In this document: one piece after another, positions 6,994 through 15,194 of the stretch
Numbering within the stretch: the first letter of the stretch is position 1
Layout: the number at the start of each line of letters is the position of its first letter
Assembly: GCF_001429295.1 (NCBI RefSeq)
Contig: NZ_LMJL01000012.1
Coordinates: 424,137 to 488,136 of the forward strand
Direction of reading: 5' to 3'
DNA from: Flavobacterium sp. Root935
GTDB taxonomy: Bacteria; Bacteroidota; Bacteroidia; Flavobacteriales; Flavobacteriaceae
DNA: 64,000 nucleotides
Program-made: the position numbers and the translations under genes
Notes under the pieces: generated by a model
The model's input: only the letters and a program-made list of their open reading frames with translations
What the model was told of the DNA's origin: nothing
Database searches by the model: none

Positions 6994-9018
6994 TTAATTA
7001 TTAGCAAGAGCTTTCAATGCAACATATCGGTCCAGGCTTTTAAAATTATGGCCTTTTGCTTTCATTGATTTGATATAAGATGGTGTGGTGCCTGTTGCTT
7101 TTGCTCCAACGATATCTTCTAAATTTAGATCTTCAAAACCAAGACTTTTATATTCTTTTACTAAATCTGGCGTTATATCTTGTGATTTCAAAGCGATCAG
7201 ATTTTCTGCCTCTATGTTTTGAAAACCAGCATTCTGAAAACTTTTTACGTACTCTGGAGTTACATTCAGTGATTTCATACCAATAAGATCACTGTTTGAG
7301 ATATTTTTATATCCCAGCTTTTTAAAAGACTCCACATATGCTTTATCAATATTTAATGCTTTAAATGCAATAATATCATCGTCGCTATTATCGTTGTCAT
7401 TATTATTGCTGCTAACTTCTTTATCATTGCTATCGTTATTATTTTTAGCAGAGCGAAAATCACTAATATATTTGGCATCAATTCCCTGCGATTTTAATGC
7501 AATAATATTACCTGGACTAACATCTTTATACCCAGAACTGCGTATTTCTTCAATAAAAGCTTTATCTATTCCTAATGATTTGAAAGGAACAAGATTGTCT
7601 AAATCAATCTCTGGAATTGCTTTTCTTATAGAAGCAATATAAGCTTCATTTACATCTAAAGCCGCTAGGGGAATAACTTGATCTTTGTCTAAATCGGTAT
7701 AACCATTTTTCTTAAGCATCTGTACGTAAGACACTTTCACGTTTATCATAAAGAAAACCAAAAGATCATTATCATTTGCAAGCTCTACTCCTTCTTTGCG
7801 CATTGCTGTGCTGTAATCTTTGTTTGCAGTAAATTTATAAGTTCCCATTCCTCTGTCTCCTTCAAATTTTCCTGTAAAATACATCGTTCCTGCTTCACGC
7901 GTCAATGTAAATTCTCCCTGTTTGTCTCTAGGAAGATTACTGATTTCACTCAATTGAAAAGTACTGGAAGAATTATTCTCATCACTTTTAAAATTGATTT
8001 CTAAAGAATTGCCTTTAATGGTAGCAAACCAGTTTCCGTCTGTTTTCATTCCGTTTTGAATGGCTGTTTCTTTTTGTGCTTCCCCTTTAGAATTTAGGGT
8101 TTGACTCTGCGCTGCCGGTTGATTAAAAAGGCAGGCAAAAAGCACCATTAGCGGCACTAGGAAAAAATATTTCCAAGTGGTGTGCACATTTGATTTTTTT
8201 GAGTTCATCATGATGATTCGTTTTTTTAATAATGATTGATTATAATTGGTTGTAAGACTCAATGGAAATTGCGGCGCAGCAACCTGCAGTAAGCTGAACT
8301 GATAACTTTCTTTTTCAACGTTATCTTGTTGTAGCATTTGATCGTCTGTTAAAAATTCTAGATTGGTCTCTAGGGCTTTTCTCCATTGCCAAGCAAAAGG
8401 ATTAAACCATTGAAAGATCAGAACAATCTCGGCAAGCAGCAGATCGATAGTGTGTTTCTGTTCGATATGAATTTTTTCATGAAGCAAAATCTGGCTGTAG
8501 GTTTCCCATTCGTATTTTTCAGGATTAATAAAAATATTATTGCCGAAAGAGCACGGAGCTTTATCTCCTGTTATTTCCACAATACGAAATTTACCATCTT
8601 GAATAACCGATTTAGAATTGGCCCTAAATAGTAATATAACAGCCTGCATTAAAAAATTAAGTCCAAATATTACGACTCCAAACCAGTACAAATACACCAA
8701 ACACTTTAATAAGACATCAACATTGATTACTTGTTTTGTCTGTTCTGTAAGTGTTGGCTGAACTGTAGGCTCTTTTACTGCTGTTGAAGTAAGATTTTCA
8801 ACTGGAGCTTTGACAAGTGTAATGTTCTTTTCGGCATCAATTTTTCTAAAAGACAATTGCTGAGGAACTGGAACTAATGGCAGAATAAAAGCCAGTACCA
8901 TACAAGACAACAATATATATCTGTTTAAATGAAAAAAAGTTTCTTTTTGCAAAAGCAGTTTGTAAAACGCAAAGCAAGCTGAAAGAATAAGTGCTGTATA
9001 TAAAATATAAGGTATCAT
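6994..9018 (-). CDS. M56 family metallopeptidase (BlaR1-like sensor) with C-terminal helical repeats
   Basis: 674 residues. The N-terminal part has membrane segments at about 3-23, 31-50 and 102-131, then the zinc site HEKIH (180-184), NPFAW (206-210) and the downstream Glu region ETNLEFLTDD (217-226), all as in the M56/BlaR1 family; a further membrane helix sits near 284-300. BlaR1-like proteins sense a signal outside the membrane and cleave a BlaI-type repressor. Instead of a penicillin-binding sensor domain, the outer part carries a beta-like stretch and then about eight degenerate repeats of 28-29 residues with the pattern (D/T)xxYVxxxxxxGYxxxxxxxLIxxKSxxI, one of them interrupted by an Asn/Asp/Ser-rich linker. 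It overlaps the BlaI gene by four bases (ATGA), so the two are co-translated. Confidence 0.9.
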   Translation of the reverse strand: MIPYILYTALILSACFAFYKLLLQKETFFHLNRYILLSCMVLAFILPLVPVPQQLSFRKIDAEKNITLVKAPVENLTSTAVKEPTVQPTLTEQTKQVINVDVLLKCLVYLYWFGVVIFGLNFLMQAVILLFRANSKSVIQDGKFRIVEITGDKAPCSFGNNIFINPEKYEWETYSQILLHEKIHIEQKHTIDLLLAEIVLIFQWFNPFAWQWRKALETNLEFLTDDQMLQQDNVEKESYQFSLLQVAAPQFPLSLTTNYNQSLLKKRIIMMNSKKSNVHTTWKYFFLVPLMVLFACLFNQPAAQSQTLNSKGEAQKETAIQNGMKTDGNWFATIKGNSLEINFKSDENNSSSTFQLSEISNLPRDKQGEFTLTREAGTMYFTGKFEGDRGMGTYKFTANKDYSTAMRKEGVELANDNDLLVFFMINVKVSYVQMLKKNGYTDLDKDQVIPLAALDVNEAYIASIRKAIPEIDLDNLVPFKSLGIDKAFIEEIRSSGYKDVSPGNIIALKSQGIDAKYISDFRSAKNNNDSNDKEVSSNNNDNDNSDDDIIAFKALNIDKAYVESFKKLGYKNISNSDLIGMKSLNVTPEYVKSFQNAGFQNIEAENLIALKSQDITPDLVKEYKSLGFEDLNLEDIVGAKATGTTPSYIKSMKAKGHNFKSLDRYVALKALANN

Positions 9019-9377
9019 ATTTTTTCTTTTTTAATGATGCTGACGATTTCATCCAATTCCTTTTCTGAAAGCTTTTGTTCTTTTGCAAAAAAGGCAAGCA
9101 TTCTCGGATACGAATTATCAAAATACTGACTTACAATATCTTTCAAAGCAAATTGCTGGTATTCTTCCCTGCTGATTATTGGAAAAAAGCAATGCATATT
9201 TCCAGCAGTTTCATAATTCAAAAATCCTTTTTCTGCAAGTATCTTCACAATTGTGGCTACACTGTTGTAATGTGGCTTTGGATCTGGCAGCAATGGAATA
9301 ATATCTCTTATAAAGGCTTTATTCAGATCCCAAAAAACCTGCATGATCTGTTCTTCTCTTTTGGCTAATTTTATCAT
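9015..9377 (-). CDS. BlaI/MecI/CopY family transcriptional repressor
   Basis: 120 residues with the family's winged helix: KREEQIMQVFWDLNKAFIRD, then HYNSVATIVKILAEKGFLNY (residues 36-56) as recognition helix and wing. The C-terminal half, SREEYQQFALKDIVSQYFDN, is the dimerisation and cleavage region. In the family, the partner M56 protease cleaves this repressor in response to an external signal. The promoter region upstream (9402-9458) holds three dyads with ACTAAT/ATTAGT half-sites that are the likely binding sites, so the operon would be self-repressed. Targets outside the operon are not visible here. Confidence 0.92.
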   Translation of the reverse strand: MIKLAKREEQIMQVFWDLNKAFIRDIIPLLPDPKPHYNSVATIVKILAEKGFLNYETAGNMHCFFPIISREEYQQFALKDIVSQYFDNSYPRMLAFFAKEQKLSEKELDEIVSIIKKEKI

Positions 9378-9401
9378 GGTTGAATATTTTGATGCAAGAT
9401 A

Positions 9402-9458
9402 CTACTAATTAATTAGTAGACAAACTAATTCTTTAGTTTTTTAACTAATAAATTAGTT
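9402..9458. promoter_or_regulatory. Three tandem BlaI-like operator dyads
   Basis: CTACTAATTAATTAGTAG (9402-9419) is a perfect palindrome. AAACTAA-TTCT-TTAGTTT (9422-9439) and AACTAAT-AA-ATTAGTT (9443-9458) follow at once. All three share ACTAA/TTAGT half-sites and lie just upstream of the blaI start codon at 9377. Confidence 0.75.
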
Positions 9459-9540
9459 TTTATATGAAAACCATAGTAATTACAGCACAAAAAAAGGCAT
9501 TAAAAAACAAAACAAATAATTGATTTTCAATATTTAAATA

Positions 9541-9571
9541 AAAAAAGCTAAACTTTTCAGTCTAGCTTTTT
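9541..9571 (-). terminator. Terminator of the copper cluster
   Basis: AAAAAGCTA (9542-9550) pairs with TAGCTTTTT (9563-9571); read on the minus strand it ends in a U-run, 26 bases after the stop codon of the di-heme protein gene. Confidence 0.75.
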
Positions 9572-9596
9572 CATTCTTTTCGAAATCTAAATGCAG

Positions 9597-10613
9597 TTAG
9601 TTCTTGATAAAATCAGTATCACTTAAGGTTTTCATAAAAGCAATAAGATTGATTTTTTCTTGTTCAGTAAGCGGAATTCGTTTGCCATTTTCTTTAAAAA
9701 TTGGATCCAGATTTTCAGCATCTAAAACGCCATTATCAAAATAATCCAAAACAGATTCTAAAGTTGCAAATTGTCCAAAACTTCCATAAGGAGCTGTATA
9801 TTCTATATTTCTTAACGTCGGCACACGAAAACTCATAAAATCAGCAGCAATTCCAGTAACCCTGCCACGCCCTGCTTCATTGGTATCGGTGTTTAAAGGA
9901 AAACCAATATTTCTAAAACTCTGATCTGTAAACAATTCTGAACTATGACAGCTCGCGCATTTTTGCTGAAAGGTTTGATAACCCTGTAATTCGCTTTCTG
10001 TAAAAGATGCCGTATTTCGTTTTACTTTATCATATTTGCTGTTAGCAGAAATTAAAGTGTATTCAAATTGTGCAATACTTTTATAAATCCTTTCAGGAGT
10101 AACATTCTCATCTCCAAAGGCTTTTCGGAACAAATCTTTATAAACGGCATCATCTTTAATTTTACCTATAACTTCTAAAATAGAGGAATCCATTTCTTCG
10201 TGCGTTATAATAGGCACTAACGTTTGCGTTTCCAGCTGCAGTTTACTTCCATCCCAATTGTAAAATTTCATAAAAGCCAAATTTTGAATGGATGGCGTAT
10301 TGCGAAGTCCAATTCTGCCTTCAATTCCAACTGCTTGTGCATGCTGGTCTGTAAAAGCATTTGCCTGAATATGACAGCTTGAGCAGGAAATGGTATTATC
10401 TGCGCTGAATCTTTTTTCTGAGAAAAGCTTTTCACCTAATTCCACACCGTATTTTGTCGGCTTGTTTAGACTTACAAAACTATTGAGTTCTGGAAATCCA
10501 GACGGAATATTCAGCGAAATTTCAGGATTATCAATAGAAATCATATCCGAATCATCGCTGTTACATGACGCAAACAATAATAATAGAGATATGAAGCCGG
10601 CTATTTTTTTCAT
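9597..10613 (-). CDS. Di-heme cytochrome c peroxidase family protein, MbnH/MauG-like
   Basis: 338 residues, exported as a lipoprotein (LLLFASC, Cys 17). Two c-type heme sites are visible: CSSCH (77-81) and CASCH (219-223), with the family blocks GLRNTPSIQNLAF (102-114) and GRVTGIAADFMSFRVPTLRN before the C-terminal end. This is the bacterial cytochrome c peroxidase/MauG superfamily. It follows an MbnP-like gene on the same strand. In methanotrophs the di-heme enzyme MbnH oxidises a Trp of its partner MbnP to kynurenine to create a copper site, so the same job is likely here; a plain H2O2 peroxidase is the alternative. It is the last gene of the copper cluster and is separated from mbnP-like by 61 bases that contain a hairpin. 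Confidence 0.88.
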   Translation of the reverse strand: MKKIAGFISLLLLFASCNSDDSDMISIDNPEISLNIPSGFPELNSFVSLNKPTKYGVELGEKLFSEKRFSADNTISCSSCHIQANAFTDQHAQAVGIEGRIGLRNTPSIQNLAFMKFYNWDGSKLQLETQTLVPIITHEEMDSSILEVIGKIKDDAVYKDLFRKAFGDENVTPERIYKSIAQFEYTLISANSKYDKVKRNTASFTESELQGYQTFQQKCASCHSSELFTDQSFRNIGFPLNTDTNEAGRGRVTGIAADFMSFRVPTLRNIEYTAPYGSFGQFATLESVLDYFDNGVLDAENLDPIFKENGKRIPLTEQEKINLIAFMKTLSDTDFIKN

Positions 10614-10630
10614 TATAAATAATTTAAAAC

Positions 10631-10661
10631 AGAACCGCCAATTCTTAAATTAAGACGGTTC
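10631..10661 (-). terminator. Hairpin between the MbnP-like and MbnH-like genes
   Basis: AGAACCG (10631-10637) pairs with CGGTTCT (10655-10661), with an inner TCTTAA/TTAAGA stem. On the minus strand it is followed by GTTTT. It may partly terminate or stabilise the upstream mRNA, which would lower MbnH-like expression relative to MbnP-like. Confidence 0.5.
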
Positions 10662-10674
10662 TGAAAATATGATT

Positions 10675-11541
10675 TTAGTTTTCTACACCTGTTACAGAAA
10701 ACATTCCTGTAATATCGCTTGAGCCATTTCCTCCGAAATTATCAACAAATTTTACCATTTGAGCTGCTGTATGAATATTTGGAGTTGCGTTATCGGCATC
10801 TCCAGTTCCTGTGGATAGCGTAATTGTATTTGTTTTTCCACTTAGCATTTTATCAAAATCAGCTTTAATTTTGATTTTCGGAGCTTTGCTTCCAACAACT
10901 GCATTTGTTGTCAAGTTTAATGTAATATCTCTATAAGCATTTACACCTTGCGTATAACTGCCTGCAGTTCCCTGTACAGTGCTTCCGGTGTGAATAGACA
11001 TTGTTTTATTATCAGTATCATAAAAGCCTTCTACTTTTGTAAAACGGTAGCCGCTTCCCCACTCCCACATCATTGCGGTATCGTTAGCGCCAGCTGCAGC
11101 ATAGAAATTTGGAAATCTTGCTTGGTCTAAAGTGTTTTGCTCTGGTTTAATACCCAAACCAAATTTAATCTGCTTATAAGTTGCAGATGGCACATTACTC
11201 AAAACATAACTTAATGTCGCCGTTTTTGATTGATCGATAACTGTTGCGCCTTTATCCAAATCATTTACATTGTATGGAACTTCATCTCCGTTATCTTTTA
11301 CAAGACGGATATTACTAATTACATATTTTAATTCTGAAAAATGATGTACCTGCCCAGCCGCAGAAGTATTTGTCGTTGCAGAAGTTGAAGCCGCAGCACC
11401 TAAAACAATAGTCGTATTCTTAAATGTATTATTGAATTCTAACGTTACATTGTTTGCAACAGGATTATCATCATCACTTGAACACGATACAAATGCCAAT
11501 GAAGCGATTGATAGTAATAAGTATTTTTTAAAATTTTGCAT
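10675..11541 (-). CDS. MbnP-like copper-binding lipoprotein
   Basis: 288 residues with a lipoprotein signal (LAFVSC, Cys 20) followed by an acidic SSDDD linker. The body matches the MbnP family: VTLEFNNTF (32-40), HHFSELKYVISNIRLV (66-81), YKQIKFGLGI (122-131) and the conserved MMWEWGSGYRF block with Trp 159 and Trp 161. In characterised MbnP proteins a Trp is converted to kynurenine by a di-heme partner and contributes to a copper site. The two Trp residues here are candidates for that change. Residues His 66 and His 67 could also be metal ligands, which is inference. Genes for a di-heme enzyme and a copper-type TonB receptor stand on either side, which fits copper handling at the cell surface or periplasm. 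Confidence 0.85.
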   Translation of the reverse strand: MQNFKKYLLLSIASLAFVSCSSDDDNPVANNVTLEFNNTFKNTTIVLGAAASTSATTNTSAAGQVHHFSELKYVISNIRLVKDNGDEVPYNVNDLDKGATVIDQSKTATLSYVLSNVPSATYKQIKFGLGIKPEQNTLDQARFPNFYAAAGANDTAMMWEWGSGYRFTKVEGFYDTDNKTMSIHTGSTVQGTAGSYTQGVNAYRDITLNLTTNAVVGSKAPKIKIKADFDKMLSGKTNTITLSTGTGDADNATPNIHTAAQMVKFVDNFGGNGSSDITGMFSVTGVEN

Positions 11542-11585
11542 TTTCTTTTAATTTAATTTTTGTATTTCTATTTTTATTAATGAGA

Positions 11586-11963
11586 TTAGGTAATACCAAA
11601 TAAAATAGGTGGCGGTACAAAAATTTCGAGACAAGGTTCTAACAAACCCAATTCTTTATAAATTAATATTTTACTAGAATTTATAATTTTTAGAACTGGA
11701 ACTGTAAATTCGAAATTAGATATTAAAGTGATATCGATTTTCTTACCGATACTCGTAAGTTCCAAATCGTTGTTATCTGATTTTTCTAATTCTTTCTTTA
11801 AATGACATTTACCATGGCATTGCAGTTCTGGTTTGGCTTTGTTGACACAAAACTCTTGCTCTATGTTCTTCTGATTCAGTTTAAAGTGTACAATAATCAA
11901 TGCCTGCTGGAAAGAAACCAGCAGAAACAGCATTGTCATTGTGAAACTAAAAACTTTTTTCAT
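11586..11963 (-). CDS. Small exported or membrane-anchored protein with C-x9-C-x3-C motif (copper cluster)
   Basis: 125 residues beginning with a hydrophobic signal or anchor helix (MKKVFSFTMTMLFLLVSFQQ). Then HFKLNQKNIEQEFCV leads to Cys 39, Cys 49, His 50, Cys 53 and His 54 in FCVNKAKPELQCHGKCHLKK. The C-terminus is FVPPPILFGIT. The same layout occurs in the 122-residue protein at 15195-15563, so the two are paralogs. I know no named family. Cys and His spacing suggests a soft-metal or heme-like binding site, which is inference. The start of the TonB receptor-to-this-gene junction leaves only five bases between the receptor stop and this ATG, so they are co-transcribed. Confidence 0.8.
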   Translation of the reverse strand: MKKVFSFTMTMLFLLVSFQQALIIVHFKLNQKNIEQEFCVNKAKPELQCHGKCHLKKELEKSDNNDLELTSIGKKIDITLISNFEFTVPVLKIINSSKILIYKELGLLEPCLEIFVPPPILFGIT

Positions 11964-11968
11964 TTTTA

Positions 11969-13948
11969 TTAGAAATTGAATTTTAAAGAGGTGAAAACAT
12001 TACGTCCCATTCTCGGAATATTTCCCCAGTCTGCATAAGTGCTGTAATATTCATTTAATAAATTTTCTGCTCCAACCTGCACAACGCTTTTTACTTTATT
12101 GATTTTAAAAGAATAATCGGCAGAAATATTCCATATTGTGTAAGCAGATGTCAAGTCCTCCCCATATTCTGGGCTGTAATTAATTTGCTCGAAATCACCA
12201 TTTACAGAAGTTTGAATTCCGAAATTTTTATGCATAAAATGAAGCGAAGTCTGATAACTCAACGGACGAATAAAAGGCAGATTTCCTCCTTTGTCATCCA
12301 TTCCGCGTGCATAAGTCAGCGTTCCTTTCCAATGCAGATGCGGTAAAATATCATAACTGGCATTCATAGACATATTCAAAAGCGTTGCATAATCTAGAGA
12401 GGTATAACCTTTTACTCCAACGGACTGATAATTCATCGGACTTCCCATGCTTAAAATTCTTCCAATGATGTAATTTTCAATGTAGAAGTAATTTATTTTT
12501 CCTTGAATACTTAACCTTTCGTTTTTAAAACCTGCACTTGCATTTCCTTCGTATGAAATCTCATTTTTCAAATTAGGATTTCCGATATAATCGTAACGAT
12601 CAAAACTATTATAGATATAGTAACCGTAACCTTCAGAAACAGAAGGCGCTCGATGTCCGTAACCTGTTCCTACAGAAAAATTAAAATGATCAACATCCAG
12701 ATTATAACCTGCATGTAAACTTGGCAGAAATCTTGTTTTTTCCTGAGGTGCTCCAGGATGAAAAATCCAGTTGAACTCTACATATTTGGAATAATTGTAA
12801 TTTACGCCTAAAGAACCTCCTAAATTTACCTGGCTTTTCTCTGAAAGATCCCAAGAATTATTCATCGAAAGTCCTGCATATCGCGTCGTTACCCACGGCC
12901 AGCTGTAAGCAAACATGGTTCTTTTGCTTCGATCCTGCGGATACATTCGCATTTCTGCAATTGACAAATTATTGTAAGCATTCAACTGTATTTCAGAAGA
13001 ATAACTACCTTTTTTTGCATTTGCTTTAGAAACCAGACCATAAGTCGTGCTCCATCCCGGCATATCCATATGAACTAGATTTTCGGGACGAGTGGTATCG
13101 TCCATATAATGCTCGATTGCGTTGAAATAAATCTTTGTATCTACAACTTTTATTAAACCTTCTTCAAATAATTGCTTATAAGAAGCCGATGTGATAAGAG
13201 CACGCGAAAGCGATAAATCCATTGGCAGCGCTGGATATCCAACATCTTTTGCCATATCAAAAATCGCATCCAATCTTACTGAGGATAAATCAGTTGTTTT
13301 ATAAGCAAAACCTAATGAGGTGTTGAATTTTTTATATTGTGAATGTTTGACTTCATCATTATTTCCATCATAATAATCATCAGCTTTTCGATAAGAGATG
13401 CTTCCTTCTGCCACAAACTTTTCTCCAGAATAAGCTACATTTCCAAGATTAAAAAACTGTTTGTTATTAAATTCGAATCCGCTTTGGTAGACTCCATTCC
13501 ACTTTTTAGCGAGACCAAAAGGAGTGCTTTTTCTTTTTAAATCGATACTTCCCGCAACAGTTGCACCGTGTAGGCTTCCTTCCTGCCCTGATTTTATGTC
13601 AATGGTAGAAAGATTATTACTCTCTACATAAGACGTTATTGGGTCCATTTTATCCGTACAAGCTCCAAAAACGTGCATTCCGTCAATTGTAACGGTAGAA
13701 CGTTCGGAACTCATATTATTGAGCAGCGGTTCCCACGCGTAAGCACCGCGTTTTATAAAACTAATATTATCTGATGATGACAAAAATTCGTCAACTGAAA
13801 CCGCCATTTTCATTTCGGTCTCGATTTTCTTTTTGGCTGCGTTTTTTACTTGTACTTCTTCTAAGTTTTTTATGCTGTCGTGATGAACGTGCACATTTTG
13901 AGCAGTTACAGACATTCCTAAAAAAAGTAACATTACTATATATTTCAT
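11969..13948 (-). CDS. TonB-dependent outer-membrane receptor, OprC/NosA-like copper type
   Basis: The frame opens at 13981, but the ATG at 13948 starts MKYIVMLLFLGMSVTAQ, a normal signal peptide, giving 659 residues. The mature N-terminus is His-rich (NVHVHHD), then comes a plug domain (SVDEFLSSSDNISFIKRGAY, TVTIDGMHVFGACTDKMDP) and a beta-barrel ending in GRNVFTSLKFNF with the terminal aromatic. Cys 97-x-x-x-Met 101 in ACTDKMDP and His 280-x-Met 282 in IEHYMDD match the CxxxM and HxM copper site described for OprC of Pseudomonas aeruginosa, with nearly the same distance between the pairs. It is therefore a likely copper importer rather than a siderophore receptor. There are only four bases between the lipoprotein gene upstream and this start. 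Confidence 0.88.
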   Translation of the reverse strand: MKYIVMLLFLGMSVTAQNVHVHHDSIKNLEEVQVKNAAKKKIETEMKMAVSVDEFLSSSDNISFIKRGAYAWEPLLNNMSSERSTVTIDGMHVFGACTDKMDPITSYVESNNLSTIDIKSGQEGSLHGATVAGSIDLKRKSTPFGLAKKWNGVYQSGFEFNNKQFFNLGNVAYSGEKFVAEGSISYRKADDYYDGNNDEVKHSQYKKFNTSLGFAYKTTDLSSVRLDAIFDMAKDVGYPALPMDLSLSRALITSASYKQLFEEGLIKVVDTKIYFNAIEHYMDDTTRPENLVHMDMPGWSTTYGLVSKANAKKGSYSSEIQLNAYNNLSIAEMRMYPQDRSKRTMFAYSWPWVTTRYAGLSMNNSWDLSEKSQVNLGGSLGVNYNYSKYVEFNWIFHPGAPQEKTRFLPSLHAGYNLDVDHFNFSVGTGYGHRAPSVSEGYGYYIYNSFDRYDYIGNPNLKNEISYEGNASAGFKNERLSIQGKINYFYIENYIIGRILSMGSPMNYQSVGVKGYTSLDYATLLNMSMNASYDILPHLHWKGTLTYARGMDDKGGNLPFIRPLSYQTSLHFMHKNFGIQTSVNGDFEQINYSPEYGEDLTSAYTIWNISADYSFKINKVKSVVQVGAENLLNEYYSTYADWGNIPRMGRNVFTSLKFNF

Positions 13949-13952
13949 GTTT

Positions 13953-14876
13953 TTAAAATAATGTATCAATATAAAGTTCACTTTTCACACCTTCAACTCC
14001 AGGCGTAAAATCTGTTGGAACGACAGTTCCTTTTATGATCAACCCATTTTGATTCATCATTATTAAATTCAAAGTCCAGTTTCCCGTCATCGTATAATTC
14101 ACAACTCCGTGATACAAACCGTCATTTTGCTGTGTCAAATCCTGATTATTGGGCGAAGAATGATTTCCCATTGAAGGCTCTGGCATTCTTGGATCTAATT
14201 TTAAAGTATAACCACTCACTTCTGAATAAGAAAATTGCGAAGGATCTGGAAAAGTTCCACCTGCATTAGCTGGTTTATTGTATTTGTAAATACCTGCAAC
14301 TAATTTATTTTCAGAAACGGTAGGTTTTTGCGGCGAAATTAATGCAATCACATATTGCTCGTCATCTTTTCCTGTAAAGCTGGTCATATTGAGGTTTTTA
14401 TTGCTTTGCTTTTCAACCGAAATGTCTTTAGTCACTTCATATTTCTGATTATCGGCAATAAAACTCACATACAGTTTCCAGCTGTTTGTTGTGGCGCTTT
14501 CATTTGTAAATACAGAATATCCAGCGAAATATTTATTAGCCATATCGTATTGCAGATTATACTCATGCGGACATGACGTTTTGCTTCCATCTGTATTACT
14601 CATGATGGGTAAAAAAGTTACTTCAGATGCGCTTACATTTTGATTGGTCTGCGTATTTGTAATTTTCAAATGAAGTTCATTATACCCTTTATAAAATGTC
14701 CCGTTTAAAGCTTCAATACTTATCTTATAAAGACCGCTTGTAAATGAAACCGCTTCTTTAAACTCATAATATTCTGGAACTTGAGACCCTATTTCAGCTT
14801 CGTAATCTGTTTTATCGATTGTACAGGAGGTAATTACACACAATAGTGCAATGACTAAAAATTTAAAAGATTTCAT
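13953..14876 (-). CDS. YtkA/FixH-like lipoprotein of the copper cluster
   Basis: The longest frame begins at 15011, but the ATG at 14876 gives MKSFKFLVIALLCVITSC, a lipoprotein signal with Cys 18; I use that start (307 residues). Two beta-rich stretches follow: GLYKISIEALNGTFYKGYNE with later LPIMSNTDGSKTSCPHEYN, and LDPRMPEPSMGNHSSPN with GLYHGVVNYTMTGNWTLNL near the C-terminus. The Met/His motif (MPxxSMGxHSSPN) followed by G-x-Y-x-G-x-V and G-x-W-x-L is typical of YtkA/FixH-like domains, which occur in copper and oxidase-assembly proteins. It immediately precedes the OprC-like receptor and is probably its periplasmic or surface partner in copper handling. Confidence 0.78.
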   Translation of the reverse strand: MKSFKFLVIALLCVITSCTIDKTDYEAEIGSQVPEYYEFKEAVSFTSGLYKISIEALNGTFYKGYNELHLKITNTQTNQNVSASEVTFLPIMSNTDGSKTSCPHEYNLQYDMANKYFAGYSVFTNESATTNSWKLYVSFIADNQKYEVTKDISVEKQSNKNLNMTSFTGKDDEQYVIALISPQKPTVSENKLVAGIYKYNKPANAGGTFPDPSQFSYSEVSGYTLKLDPRMPEPSMGNHSSPNNQDLTQQNDGLYHGVVNYTMTGNWTLNLIMMNQNGLIIKGTVVPTDFTPGVEGVKSELYIDTLF

Positions 14877-15090
14877 TGTAATGAATGTTAGAAAACTGTT
14901 TAAAACACAGCATAAAGCAGTCAGATTTCGAAAATCAAAAAAGCGAAAGTGCTGTGAAGTTTGAATGTGTTTTTTAATTGAAATAATACATTTCAGGGTA
15001 TATTTATTCAATTATTGAATAGAGATCAATGATTTCTGTAGAAAATAATATTTGCAGATGTACGTGTTCGTTAAAAACTCAATTGTAAAA

Positions 15091-15153
15091 TTCATATCAT
15101 ATGAAAAATACTACCACAAGTGTTTTATATCATTAAATATGAATAATGATATA
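15091..15153. promoter_or_regulatory. Two dyads in the head region of the copper operon
   Basis: TTCATAT-C-ATATGAA (15091-15105) and TATATCATTA-N8-TAATGATATA (15126-15153) are perfect inverted repeats in the 318-base gap between the small Cys-motif gene and the lipoprotein gene. Neither is followed by a T-run on the minus strand. They could be operators for the lipoprotein-receptor operon, or the second could be a 3' end hairpin of the upstream gene. Confidence 0.45.
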
Positions 15154-15194
15154 ATTTCTAAACAAAATTAAAACTGAAATATTGATATAAATAA

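Noticed and set aside
14877..15011. Upstream extension of the copper lipoprotein frame (45 codons)
   Set aside because: The extension puts 45 residues before a perfect lipoprotein signal, so translation almost certainly starts at 14876.
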